NCBI GenBank assembly: GCA_963971405.1
Contig: OZ020486.1
Coordinates: 3,968,001-4,032,000, forward strand
Source of the DNA: Psococerastis gibbosa
Lineage: Eukaryota > Arthropoda > Insecta > Psocodea > Psocidae
Direction: 5' to 3'
DNA: 64,000 nt
A model generated the notes under the pieces. That model saw only the letters and a program-made list of their open reading frames with translations. It searched no databases and was not told where the DNA came from. The translations under genes and the position numbers were made by a program. Shown here one piece after another: positions 10,844 to 20,700 of the stretch. Each line of letters begins with the position of its first letter. Within the stretch, counting starts at the first letter, position 1.

Positions 10844-10969
10844 CAGCAGTCACAACACATTGCAATAAATAACAACCATCACGCAGTTAATAGCAATGAC
10901 AATGAACTTGATAGACCTGGCTGTTCGATTCCTGGAGAATCAGCCGGTATAATAACGGTGCTCTTCAGT
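10844..10969 (+). repeat. Direct duplicate segment D, copy 2
   Basis: This is the second copy of the segment at 10227-10340, with the 12-base in-frame insertion GAGAATCAGCCG and a stop codon (TAG, 10841-10843) just upstream of the conserved frame. The two copies lie about 620 bp apart in the same orientation. Confidence 0.7.
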
Positions 10970-11284
10970 CCAGCATGTTTTCCAGCATTGTTCTCTCTAT
11001 ACCACTTCTATCCAGGCTCCAAGAGTACAGTTTTCCAGCATTTCACGCACTTGTCTACGCTTCATCATTGATTTTTTTTGTTACCATTGTCATTTGTTTC
11101 CGCATGACGTTTGGTTTCGCGCTTTGCCGCCATTATTGCAGAGTTTCCGGTTATGGTTTGATTTGGGGGCCCCGTAGTATGTGTAAATTGCTGGTTGTAG
11201 GCCACTAAAAGGCGTGAAATATTTGTTGTTGTGGATTTGGGAAATGTTGAGATGAGCTGAATTGGACCTATGTAACGGTGTTGG
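10970..11284. other. No gene recognised
   Basis: Open frames here are short, without codon or domain support. Confidence 0.3.
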
Positions 11285-11610
11285 AGCATTGCATTTTTAT
11301 TTTATTTTATTCCCGAGAAAACTACAATGGAAAGGTACAGCCAGGGATTGTCCAGTTCCTAGAGAACTAGCCTATAGAAACGAAGATCTAAATTCGACAT
11401 TATACAGCGGGCTCTGGAAGTAAAAACATTCCGCCTGGCCTGGGTCCACACAACCCTTATGGTTGCATCACCATCATTGGTAGGAGAAAATTGCGGCTGT
11501 TGGGCATGTTGCTGGCCACAGTATCCCCAACAGTTTAGTGGTCATGAAGAGGATCCTCTGGCAGTCCCCAGGTTTATACGCAGCCATTCTGCCGACAATT
11601 GGAGATCTTC
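11285..11610. repeat. Dispersed repeat scraps
   Basis: 11288-11330 (TTTATTTTATTCCCGAGAAA, ACTACAATGG) resembles 15826-15865. 11480-11580 (CAACAG, GGATCCTCTGGCAGTCC, CAGGTTTATACG) resembles 55040-55165. These are probably LINE tails. Confidence 0.45.
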
Positions 11611-11985
11611 TTGTCGCTATGCCTCTTCTAAGGAAGATTGACGATCATCATGGCAATTTGGACCTTGGAGACTGCTTCTCTGAAAAGGGTAGTCGTGCTC
11701 CTGCCAAACTATGATGTTCTTCTTCTGCCGGGAGCCTTCAGCCCCTTCTTATCTTATCATCTTATCTCTGGATTATAACATGCTGGAAGCGATAGTATTT
11801 TTTCGTTCCTCACATCGCCGAAGTATGCTGGTGTCCATTTCTTACCCGTCAGCAGCAACTCGGCTTCTGTATCTATTTGCCTCAGGACCTCGGCATTAGG
11901 GGCACGATCTCTCCAGGATATGCGCAGTATTCGGCTGTATTCAAATGCACTGATAGCTTCCATCGCGTCCATCCCTCATATACCA
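11611..11985 (-). mobile_element. LINE reverse-transcriptase carboxy-terminal fragment
   Basis: The minus strand at 11757-11972 reads FEYSRILRISWRDRAPN, then AEVLRQIDTEAELLLTGK and AYFGDVRNEKI. This corresponds to the FEMW-YRRILRI-W...NEEVL carboxy-terminal signature of RTE/L2-type reverse transcriptases, also seen intact in the element at 58.2-61.1 kb. The block 11640-11745 is the shared 3' end. Truncated and not functional. Confidence 0.75.
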
Positions 11986-12560
11986 TATAGAACTATTCGG
12001 AACACATCCATGGCCTAGGATAGGACCTCTGTCGAGACACAATGAAGCAATTGCAGAATGCAGATTCTAGTCGAGCAGATTTTCTCTGCTAAGCACCACT
12101 TCCCAGCAGATCTGCTGCCGTTGTATCTGCCTTCGTTCAGTCGGGTATAAGGTAAACTCTGAATTTGGCACTGTGTTGAGTGGTTTGTTGGCAAATGGTG
12201 GGCATATGGTCTGTAACGTCGGCACGTGCCTTCTCGCTAATCGGGGTCACGGACCCACACCGCTGTATCCCAGTGTACAGTACATAGTATCCTTGCCATA
12301 ATTATTCAAACGTTATTGTGCTTCTTTCCACTTAGAGCCGATGCGATCATCTGTCCGCATACATCTATGGGGTAATAATTAGGTTCTATGAAAATGACAG
12401 TATACTTCGCGTTGAGCAGTGAAGCCATTAAAAGTTACTTTTGTGGTAACCAGAGGCGCGGGGGTCTCCGGCATTATCGCTTCAGGGGCGGCGTGCGAGA
12501 AAGGAGTGGAGAGTTTAGTTTGCATATGATACGATAGTTAAATAAATAATGACTTTTGGC
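11986..12560. other. No gene recognised
   Basis: No coding frame, tRNA or inverted repeat stood out in this ~575-base stretch. Confidence 0.3.
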
Positions 12561-12706
12561 TCAATGACTAAACCATAACCACTAGGAAGACCCGGGGCCA
12601 CCTGCTTTACATGCTCACCGAAGCATGGCCAGAAAATCTTGCAAGTGTGGGACTCGAACGAACAACCTTTCGCGTTAAATTCGTAGTCCGCACCACTTCT
12701 CTACAA
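12561..12706 (-). mobile_element. tRNA-derived SINE1, copy 3
   Basis: Minus orientation; it contains CCTGCTTTACATGCTC, GAAGCATGGCCAGAAAAT, GTGGGACTCGAACGAACAAC and TCTCTACA. The tail-side module is truncated. Confidence 0.75.
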
Positions 12707-12871
12707 AGATAGGGGGAGGGGGGTTAGTTGATGGACAATATTATTGATAAGCGCCAACGGCCTTACCATGTTGACTCCATTAGAGCAGAGCATGTTTCAA
12801 ACTGCGGCAACTTGGTAGTATGCACAGCGTTGGCAGGGGAACCTGGTGGGACATAACGCGCTTAGGCAGTA

Positions 12872-14164
12872 CGAGGGCGGATTGAAAAGTCCGTAGAAAA
12901 TCCGAGGGATGGCGCCACTCGTCAAGGCCAAATATCACCTCATTTAGCGAACTGTCTGATCGGAACTCAGTCAAAGTTTGAGCGTTATTCGATCATAATT
13001 GACATCACAGTGATTTTTTAAGTTCGGGGAGTTGCAGGTAATTGTGAGCAATGGATGAAAAAGAATTTCGAGTCGTTATTAAGCATTATTTTTTAAAGAA
13101 GAAGAATGTGCAAGAAACGAAAAAAAGCCTTGATAAACATTATGGGGAGTCTGCTCCGTCAATTAAAACTGTTTATAAGTGGTTCTCAAATTTTCGTACT
13201 GGGCATATGGGCACAGAAGACGCCGAACGCTCTGGGCGGCCTTCTGACGTCACTACGGCAGAAACTGTAAAAAAAATCAGTGATTTAGTGCTAGGAGAGC
13301 GTCGAATGAAACTGCGAGAGGTAGCTGACATTGTGGGGATCTCGAGCGAAAGGGTTCACAATATATTACATAATCACCTTAAAATGAGAAAATTGTCAGC
13401 AAGATGGGTGCCGCGACTGCTGACAGCTGAACAAAAACACCGTCGCGCCGAGCTTTGTGCAGAGAATTTAAAGCTGTTTCAACGAGCCCCCAAAGAATTT
13501 CTTCGTCGTTTTATAACGGTAGATGAAACTTGGGTTCATTTTTACACCCCAGAAACGAAGCAGCAGTCTAAGCAGTGGGTAGCCAGTGGAGAACGTGCCC
13601 CGAAGAAGGCAAAGACCGTCCAGTCAGCAGGCAAGGTCATGGCCACCATTTTTTGGGACGCAAGAGGTGTCATTTTCGTAGATTATTTAGAAAAAGGAAA
13701 AACGATTACCGGCACCTACTACGCATCCCTTCTTGACCGCCTTAAAGCAGAAATTCAAACTGTGCGCCCCCATTTAGCAAAAAAGAAAATTCTTTTTCAT
13801 CATGACAATGCGCCGGCTCATACCGCAGTGTTGGTGACCTCTAAAATTCAGGAATTAAAGTTCGAACTATTGCGCCACCCTCCTTATTCCCCTGACCTGG
13901 CACCGTCCGATTATTTTCTGTTTCCCAATATGAAGAAATGGCTTGGAGGGAAAAGATTTGGCTCAAATGAGGAAGTAATGCGCGAAACAACCGAATATTT
14001 TGCAGGGCTCACGGAAGATTATTTTCTGGGTGGAATAAAAAAACTTGAGGGAAGATGGACCACCTGCATTGAGCGACAAGGGGACTATGTTGAAAAGTAG
14101 TAGTAAGCATTGTTAATACATTGTACCAGTTTAGAGTTTCTACGGACTTTTCAATCCACCCTCG
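12872..14164 (+). mobile_element. Complete mariner transposon (irritans type)
   Basis: The element is 1293 bp. Its 28-bp terminal inverted repeats (12872-12899 and 14137-14164) begin CGAGGGYGGATTGAAAAG and differ at one position. The target TA is duplicated at 12870-12871 and 14165-14166. It encloses a single uninterrupted transposase. The near-identical ends and intact frame indicate a recent insertion, and it has landed inside repeat R1. Confidence 0.95.
13051..14100 (+). CDS. Mariner transposase, 349 aa, intact
   Basis: This DDD transposase would catalyse cut-and-paste movement of its own element in the nucleus. The amino-terminal half (residues ~1-115) has the two helix-turn-helix units that bind the terminal repeats, with a HIM-like start (EFRVVIKHYFLKKKN) and the linker GRPSDVTT. 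WVPRLL follows at 119-124. The catalytic triad is complete: D158 in TVDETW, D252 in HHDNAPAH and D287 in SPDLAPSDYFLF, spaced D-34 residues-D as in mariner. The end GIKKLEGRW...CIERQGDYVEK is family-typical. Length is normal (about 345-350) with no stop or frameshift. DYLEKGKTI and the overall text point to the irritans subfamily. Promoter activity cannot be judged; activity is inferred only from intactness. Confidence 0.97.
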   Translation: MDEKEFRVVIKHYFLKKKNVQETKKSLDKHYGESAPSIKTVYKWFSNFRTGHMGTEDAERSGRPSDVTTAETVKKISDLVLGERRMKLREVADIVGISSERVHNILHNHLKMRKLSARWVPRLLTAEQKHRRAELCAENLKLFQRAPKEFLRRFITVDETWVHFYTPETKQQSKQWVASGERAPKKAKTVQSAGKVMATIFWDARGVIFVDYLEKGKTITGTYYASLLDRLKAEIQTVRPHLAKKKILFHHDNAPAHTAVLVTSKIQELKFELLRHPPYSPDLAPSDYFLFPNMKKWLGGKRFGSNEEVMRETTEYFAGLTEDYFLGGIKKLEGRWTTCIERQGDYVEK

Positions 14165-14375
14165 TATAAGTCGAGTCTTCGTCATCTCCGATTTAATCGT
14201 GTGACTTTACTATGTTCCCCAAGTGGTTCGGAGTCCACCCTGTTAGTCAGCTCCCCTTTCCCCGAGGTGAAAGAGTCTGCCCTTAGGGTGCCTCAAGTTA
14301 ACGAACAGACTCACTCCCCCCGCCAGGCTGACAGGGTTGCTTAAAGCAGAAATGCTGAAAGCAGGCGTTAGAAAC

Positions 14376-14793
14376 AACAACAACAACAACATATTATTGA
14401 TAAGCACATATTTGTTGGTATTTCTCTATTTTGTGATGCCTATTCCCCTTCAAAGTCCCCTGCGTAACCTGATGCAGTATTAAGATCAGCACCAGCCATA
14501 TGCACACGCTGTAAACAATGTAAACAACTGTACCTATATCGTACTGCATTGGTTTTTTTCTTTTTTTGTTACCGACAATTTCATGTAGTATGTACAGTAT
14601 GTAGTTTTATAGTATTATTCTAACATTCTTAACTAAAATTCTTAAATAAATTAATAGGGGGCCCCGGCACGGGCTAATCCCTTGGGGTCCCCCACCAATT
14701 GTTGTAATATGCTGTTTACCTGTTGAAATGCTGTACAATTATTATACGTATAATACTACATATATTAAAACTTTTATTTCCTTTTTCTTGCAG
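14376..14793. other. Upstream flank or intron of MOB2-like gene
   Basis: AT-rich sequence ends in a good polypyrimidine tract and acceptor (TTTTTCTTGCAG, 14782-14793). A frame from an ATG at 14723 runs through the acceptor into the first recognised exon. It would encode a hydrophobic stretch unlike MOB2 amino termini, so I treat it as intron. Confidence 0.5.
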
Positions 14794-17700
14794 AAAGGCT
14801 AGACGAAAAGACAAAGAAGCGTCATCAAGTGGAGGGGAGGACCCAAAACTTTACCTAGAAGAGGCTGTTTTAGAAAGAAAACTTCAAGATATTGACCTTA
14901 AGGCGCTTGTACAGCTACCTGCAGGACTGGACTACAATGAGTGGCTTGCATCCCATAGTAAGTACCTGCTGAGGCTACTAAAATTAGATATCAATCTCTT
15001 CTTCTGCTTTTAAGTGCCTCTTCAATCGAAGATCATGACAATTGTGCAACCCCAGGACAAAAGAGTGCCCTGCCCAGAAAAGGCTGTGTTTTTAGCTTAT
15101 CCTGGCTCAAACTCGGTCCCCTATCTGTTCAGCTACCACTACGCGCTTCCATCATCACCACGAGGAGGTACAGATTAGGTATTTTTGCGTCTTGGCCTCT
15201 GAGACCATAATATATAGCATTACTCAGAAGTTCAGTTACTTTGAAGGCAAGTCTCAAGTTTATCGGGGTTAGAACTCATAAGCCATTCTTCCAACAAGTG
15301 TCGTAGTATATTTCTGACACCGCACAGAGCGTCCAAGTCAATATTCTTTTCCGTGCACTGCCTGTCCAGCATATGGATGGTCCTAGATGCAATGCACTTT
15401 TGGAATATTTACTGGTACGCTCTTGGTACCAAGTGTCCTGCCGCCTGACGAATATTTTAATGCCTGTGCGTATTTGTTTGTTTCAGCGATCGCGTTTTTT
15501 GAGCACGTGAACCTAGTGTACGGAACTGTCTCGGAGTTTTGTACGATGTCAGGGTGCCCGGACATGTCCGGGCCTGGACTCAGAACGTACCTGTGGTTTG
15601 ATGACAAGGGCAAGAAGGCCAGAGTCCCCGCCCCCCAGTATATAGACTATGTTATGACCTTCATACAGAAAACTGTTAGTGATGAATCTATTTTTCCTAC
15701 TAAATATGGTAAGTTACTTAACCATAATGTAATTATAATAATTCTTTATTATTCCCAATGGGCATGTTTCTGACCAAAGCATCCCAAATATAGCAGTGGT
15801 AATGAGAGAGTATACTCTACTTCGGTTTTTTTTTTTATTCCCAAGAAAAATACAATACAGAAATACCCAATTAGAGCTCCCATGCTTGCGTGAGGTACCT
15901 TATAAAAGTTAGGACGAAAATACAATTTTGGTGAACTTACATAGAAATTAATGAATATTAAATAAATACCGATACGTAGTTAGTTACATTTTGATTGGTC
16001 TTTGACCGGTTATAAAATTTTGGGCAGGGTTTGTGGCATGGGCTACACGCCAGTCTCGGCTTTGTATTACAGCCTCGGTACACGCACGATTTTTGTCTAT
16101 GCAGGAAATGCGTAGTTTGAAAACCACAGAGTCAACTTCAGAAAGATTGTTGAGTCTGGTGTGAAGCCTAAGCACGAGTTTTCCCGCGCCCAGAACTTCA
16201 ACGTCAAAAATCTTGTTGTTGACTCTGTGGTTTTTCAACTACACATTTGCAACAATGACAAAAATTGTCCATGACTCGCTTGTGTCAAGTCATCCGTGTG
16301 TACCGGGCCTTAATGAACGTCCGCTGTATCGGGTATTGGGGCTTGTCTTCATAGCGCATTACCACTTCCGTAATTCTTTCAGTTACTATTAGGGATTCTA
16401 AGATCCGCAGATATGCAACGCGCTATGAAACGGTGCGGCTGTCAATGCAATTCCACAATATATAATAATATAATAATAACGGTTATTCAGTGCCATGCCA
16501 TGCCACAAAGGCTACTTCAGATGACTTCACTCGCTGAGCTCAGCGTGAGAAATTTTCTGAAGGAGACTCAGACGCATTTGCTCCAATGATGGATTTCCGC
16601 GCGTTTCACCGGCGTCTGAATTGTCTTTGTGCAGTGGGCCTTCGGGTTATCAATAGAATATACAAATAATGAATGGTTGCATAATCATATTTCAGCAGGG
16701 ACTAATAATTAATTAATTCAAATTATTGGAATTGTTATAGGATAGTACCAAACTATAAGTTGAAATCATTGAATTTATAAACCAAATAAATCAGTCTAGA
16801 ATTTCATCCAATCAATCTAGTACTAAGCACTGACAACATTAACGTGAACTCTCTTTAGATAAGATAACCATTAGAAGCAGAGATCAAGATGATGATGTCG
16901 AAGACTGAAATACTGAGATGGCAATAGATATCGGCCTACCTCAATTACAAGGGTCTTTGTCTCGATGCAGTTAAACAGATTTATGTTATGCAAAAATGAA
17001 CCAAGCAGACATATGCTAAGAATTAGCGCTTGGCTCCTTTCTAAATAATACAGTTCAATTATCTACAGCACAAAGGCTGCTTTAATGAACCAATGAACCT
17101 CCCCCCCCCCTTGCTGCCTTGCCACCACCACCACCCCCCCCCCCCCCCCCCCCGTCCCCCTGGAATGCTTATGATGTTCTTACTGCCGCAGTGGCCATCC
17201 CATCTATATTCAAATCGCGATTACTGATTATAAACCTATGTGGACAATTTATTAAGCGAATATATGTATATGATATTCGATTCACAGGCTATTTGTTCCG
17301 GTTATACTAGTTATAGTCTGTTAAAAATTAATGATCCTTGGACCCCTGGATTCGAAATCAAATGAAAATGAAAATCAATTATTTCTATATTCAACAGTAA
17401 AATAAATAAATAAGGATTTTGTGTTCTATTACTAAGCCAACCTAGTGGACTTACAGTAGCTACAAAGCCCTCTCTTACACTCAACTAGGAAGGCCCGGCA
17501 CCGCCTGCTTTACATGCCCTCCGAAGCATGGCCAGAAAATGTAGGAAGTGCAGGACTCGAACCAACAACCTTTCGGGTGAAAGTCAGAGTCCGTACCATT
17601 ACTCTACATGTCTTTGACATTGTGAATGCGTGATAAACTTACGTTTAATCTGTGCCCTATAGTAAATTTACTTCAATTAGGATACGCACTATTAAACACA

Positions 17701-20700
17701 GCTGTTATACCTTCTTAACCTATCCTATAGGTACATTATCTTAGTTCCTCCAACTTATAATATGTGTGCTGATGCAAAGGTTTTCGGGTACTTGAGGGCC
17801 TTCGAGACGATTATGAGAAAAATTCTATGTTAATCGGTCCGAATCAATCGTCAGAAAGTTCCCACGACTGTTGTTCTACGTCCTGGCGTATCTGTACCAC
17901 TGTCACTTCTGGTAGGTAGCTTATCCTTGTGTAAATTGTTCTGATTTCAGATAATTACATCCCAAGTTACTTCGAATCAATCGTCAGGAAGATCCTACGA
18001 CTGTTGTTCCACTTTCTGGCGCACCTATTACACTGTCAATTCTGGCAGGTGGCTCTTCTGAACATGTAAACATAACTTCTTCTGGTTTCAGCTAATGACT
18101 TCCCAAGTTCCTTCGAATCAATCGTCAGGAAGATCCTACGACTGTTGTTCCACGTCCTGGCGCACCTGTATCATTGTCACTTCCGGGAGGTAGTTCTTCT
18201 GAATCTGCACGCGCAGCTCAACTGCGTGTTCGCACACCTCACCTTCTTCAACCAGACCTTCCAGCTTATCGAGCCTAAGGAGACGGAAATTCTCCATGAC
18301 CTGGTGGTCGCGCTGAAGATTCACCCTGATAGTGTAAGTTTCCCACTTTTTGAGGAGGTTTAAGGGAAAATTGAAAGAAGATATTGTTGTAGAGTTCTAC
18401 AGTATATAGGAGAGATGGAACATAATCCATAATCGTACTAAAGAAACACGAGTAGGTACTTAAAATGCAACCTTCAATTTTCAGTGTACCCTAAGTCTGT
18501 CACACATATATTATGTGTAATGATGGGTGTTACAAACAGCTTTCAATTGATACCCAACACGGCCCCTGCTTACATTTGAAAATCCCGAGATATCGCCTAA
18601 GTCCTCCAAAAAAGGTACTTTGCGTACCTATGCAGGACCCTAAAAAGGTTTGACCCCTATTTTGCAATAGGTTTTTTTTTACCGCACCTCAATATTCCCC
18701 ATAAAATAAGGGGGTGGTGTGACTGCTCGAAATCACCCTGTATATAGAATTCAAGTTGTTCATTGCTATATGGAACATCCCAGAACCTGTTTTTTTATTT
18801 TTTTAGGGAAAGTCTTCCCAAGTTGTCCGAAGTTATCTTTATCGGTCTCTCTACAGCCCTTGGTTGGTTCTGGTAACCCCAAACTAATTACAGTAGCGAA
18901 TTCGATTTTCGTGGAGGAATTCAGACCGTAAATTGTGTTAGCTGTATTGTTTATTCGTGCAAGCCTAAACTTCTATATAAGAGTGATATAACATAGCAAA
19001 AATATTATTTGATTTTCAGGTGCTAACTGCCTTTTCAATGGCAATGACTGGTTGGAGAAAACGCGACAGGTCGCACCTGAGCTTCAAAAAAATATTTTTT
19101 GGCGGGAAGCGAATGTCCATCCCCTCTAAATACAACTCTAAGTCTAAGCAGCCCTATCGACAACTATACCCCCACGCGTCCACCCACACATAGAGCACGA
19201 CCTTGTTGGCGCCTATCTTCGTTATTAGATAGATATAGGTCAATGTTAGCCGTCAGCTGTGATTGGATGGCAGTGAATGCCTGGAGAGAAGGGTGGGAAA
19301 TGCTATAGCCCCCCACCCCCGTCGGGGAGGTCCAAGATGGCCGCCATCACAATCAAGATGCCCCTTTTAGCTGTAGTAATAGATCAGATATCCGATTCAT
19401 CATATTTGAGAATGTGTACCCAGCTGAAAAGACATGTTCAGTATATTTTCGGTGATGGGGCTTCTTCTTCTTCAACATCTTCCTCCGGCACCTGCTGATA
19501 ACTATTTGCTTTCCGTGTCTTAAACCATTGCAGCTTCCTTCTCGCTAACATCACCACCAATCGTTAGATTGCACTCTGGACTCTCTTCATCACTTCATGC
19601 CTAATCATATCCTCTCTTGTCTTCACGTCTTTCCTTTCTTCATCCATTGGTCATTCTGTATAATTCTTTTACACTTGTGCTACGCTTGCTGAGCTGTTGA
19701 ATATTGTTTTGATTACAGGATAAGGAGGAAGTAGACGGGGGAGGTGTTAAGTCGGAGCAGCCTTCGAGCATAAAACCAACAGTGGCCTCTGAGGAGCCCT
19801 CTGCAATTGACAATACGACATTACACGAGCACTCTACCGAATTAGTAATAGCTACCGAACCAAAGCTCCTAGTATCCCAATTAGATTCCAGCAACCAATT
19901 ACAGAGGTTTGTATTCATCATTCATCATGAAACGGCCCTAGGCCTGTCAAGCACAACATCATGTAAGAGCAATAGAACAAAAAGTCTTTATTTATTTATT
20001 TATTATCCTTAATAGCTCAGCTAATCATACCTCATGTCAGTACATGTAGAGTTGTAGTAGTACGGAATCTGACTTTCACCCGAAAGGTTGTTGGTTCGAG
20101 TCCCACACTGGCTACATTTTCTTTCTAGTTGAGGGTAAGAGAGGGCTTTATAGCCCTAACTCCACCAGGTTGGCTTAGAAAAAAATGGAAAAGGTCCTTA
20201 TTTATTTATTTAAACCCCAATTGCGTGAGAGTGAGTCTTCATAAAAATCCCGCTTATGCCTCTGAGCGGTTTAATAAAGTTGAGCTGAACCAGCAAGGTC
20301 TTTTGTATAAGATGTTGAGAAATCGATCAGTAATATTGGTCAAACTGTCAAAGTTAATTTGTTTGAATGTGGGTATAAAGCGATTAATCAGAGATGTTTG
20401 CCAACCTTGAGACTTTCTCTCTCCTTTGACCTTTGACTTGGGACAAATTGTTTTTCTTTTATGTTACACTTTTACGAGACAATCGGGGGAGATAAACCTT
20501 ACTTGCGTAAAAAATCAAATATCACGACAGCGAACGTTTTGTAACTTGATTTCTAAATAAAATAAAAGGCCTTAAATAAATGTATTAACCATAATATTCG
20601 TAGCATTCTTTCATTATCACTAATACAGTTTCGAATTCCCTCCTGAAACAGTATTTTGGATGGATTCTATCTTTTGGCATATCCAGGCAATGGTCAGACG

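Larger units (their letters stand above)
12800..14375 (+). repeat. Dispersed repeat R1, split by mariner
   Basis: 12800-12870 (ACTTGGTAGTATGCACAG, CGTTGGCAGGGGAAC, ACGCGCT) continues at 14167 (GTCGAGTC, TTTAATCGTGTGACTTTACT, ATGTTCCCCAAGTGGTTCGG, GCCAGGCTGACAGGGTTGC). The same order without the insert occurs at 38408-38655 and, inverted, at 55795-55990, with a shorter inverted piece at 41570-41645. A 3' AACAACAACAAC run ends this copy. Confidence 0.8.

Noticed and set aside
14723-14793. ATG at 14723 in frame with the first recognised MOB2 exon
   Set aside because: The segment reads as a hydrophobic run unlike MOB2 amino termini and ends in a strong polypyrimidine tract plus CAG acceptor, so it is intron.
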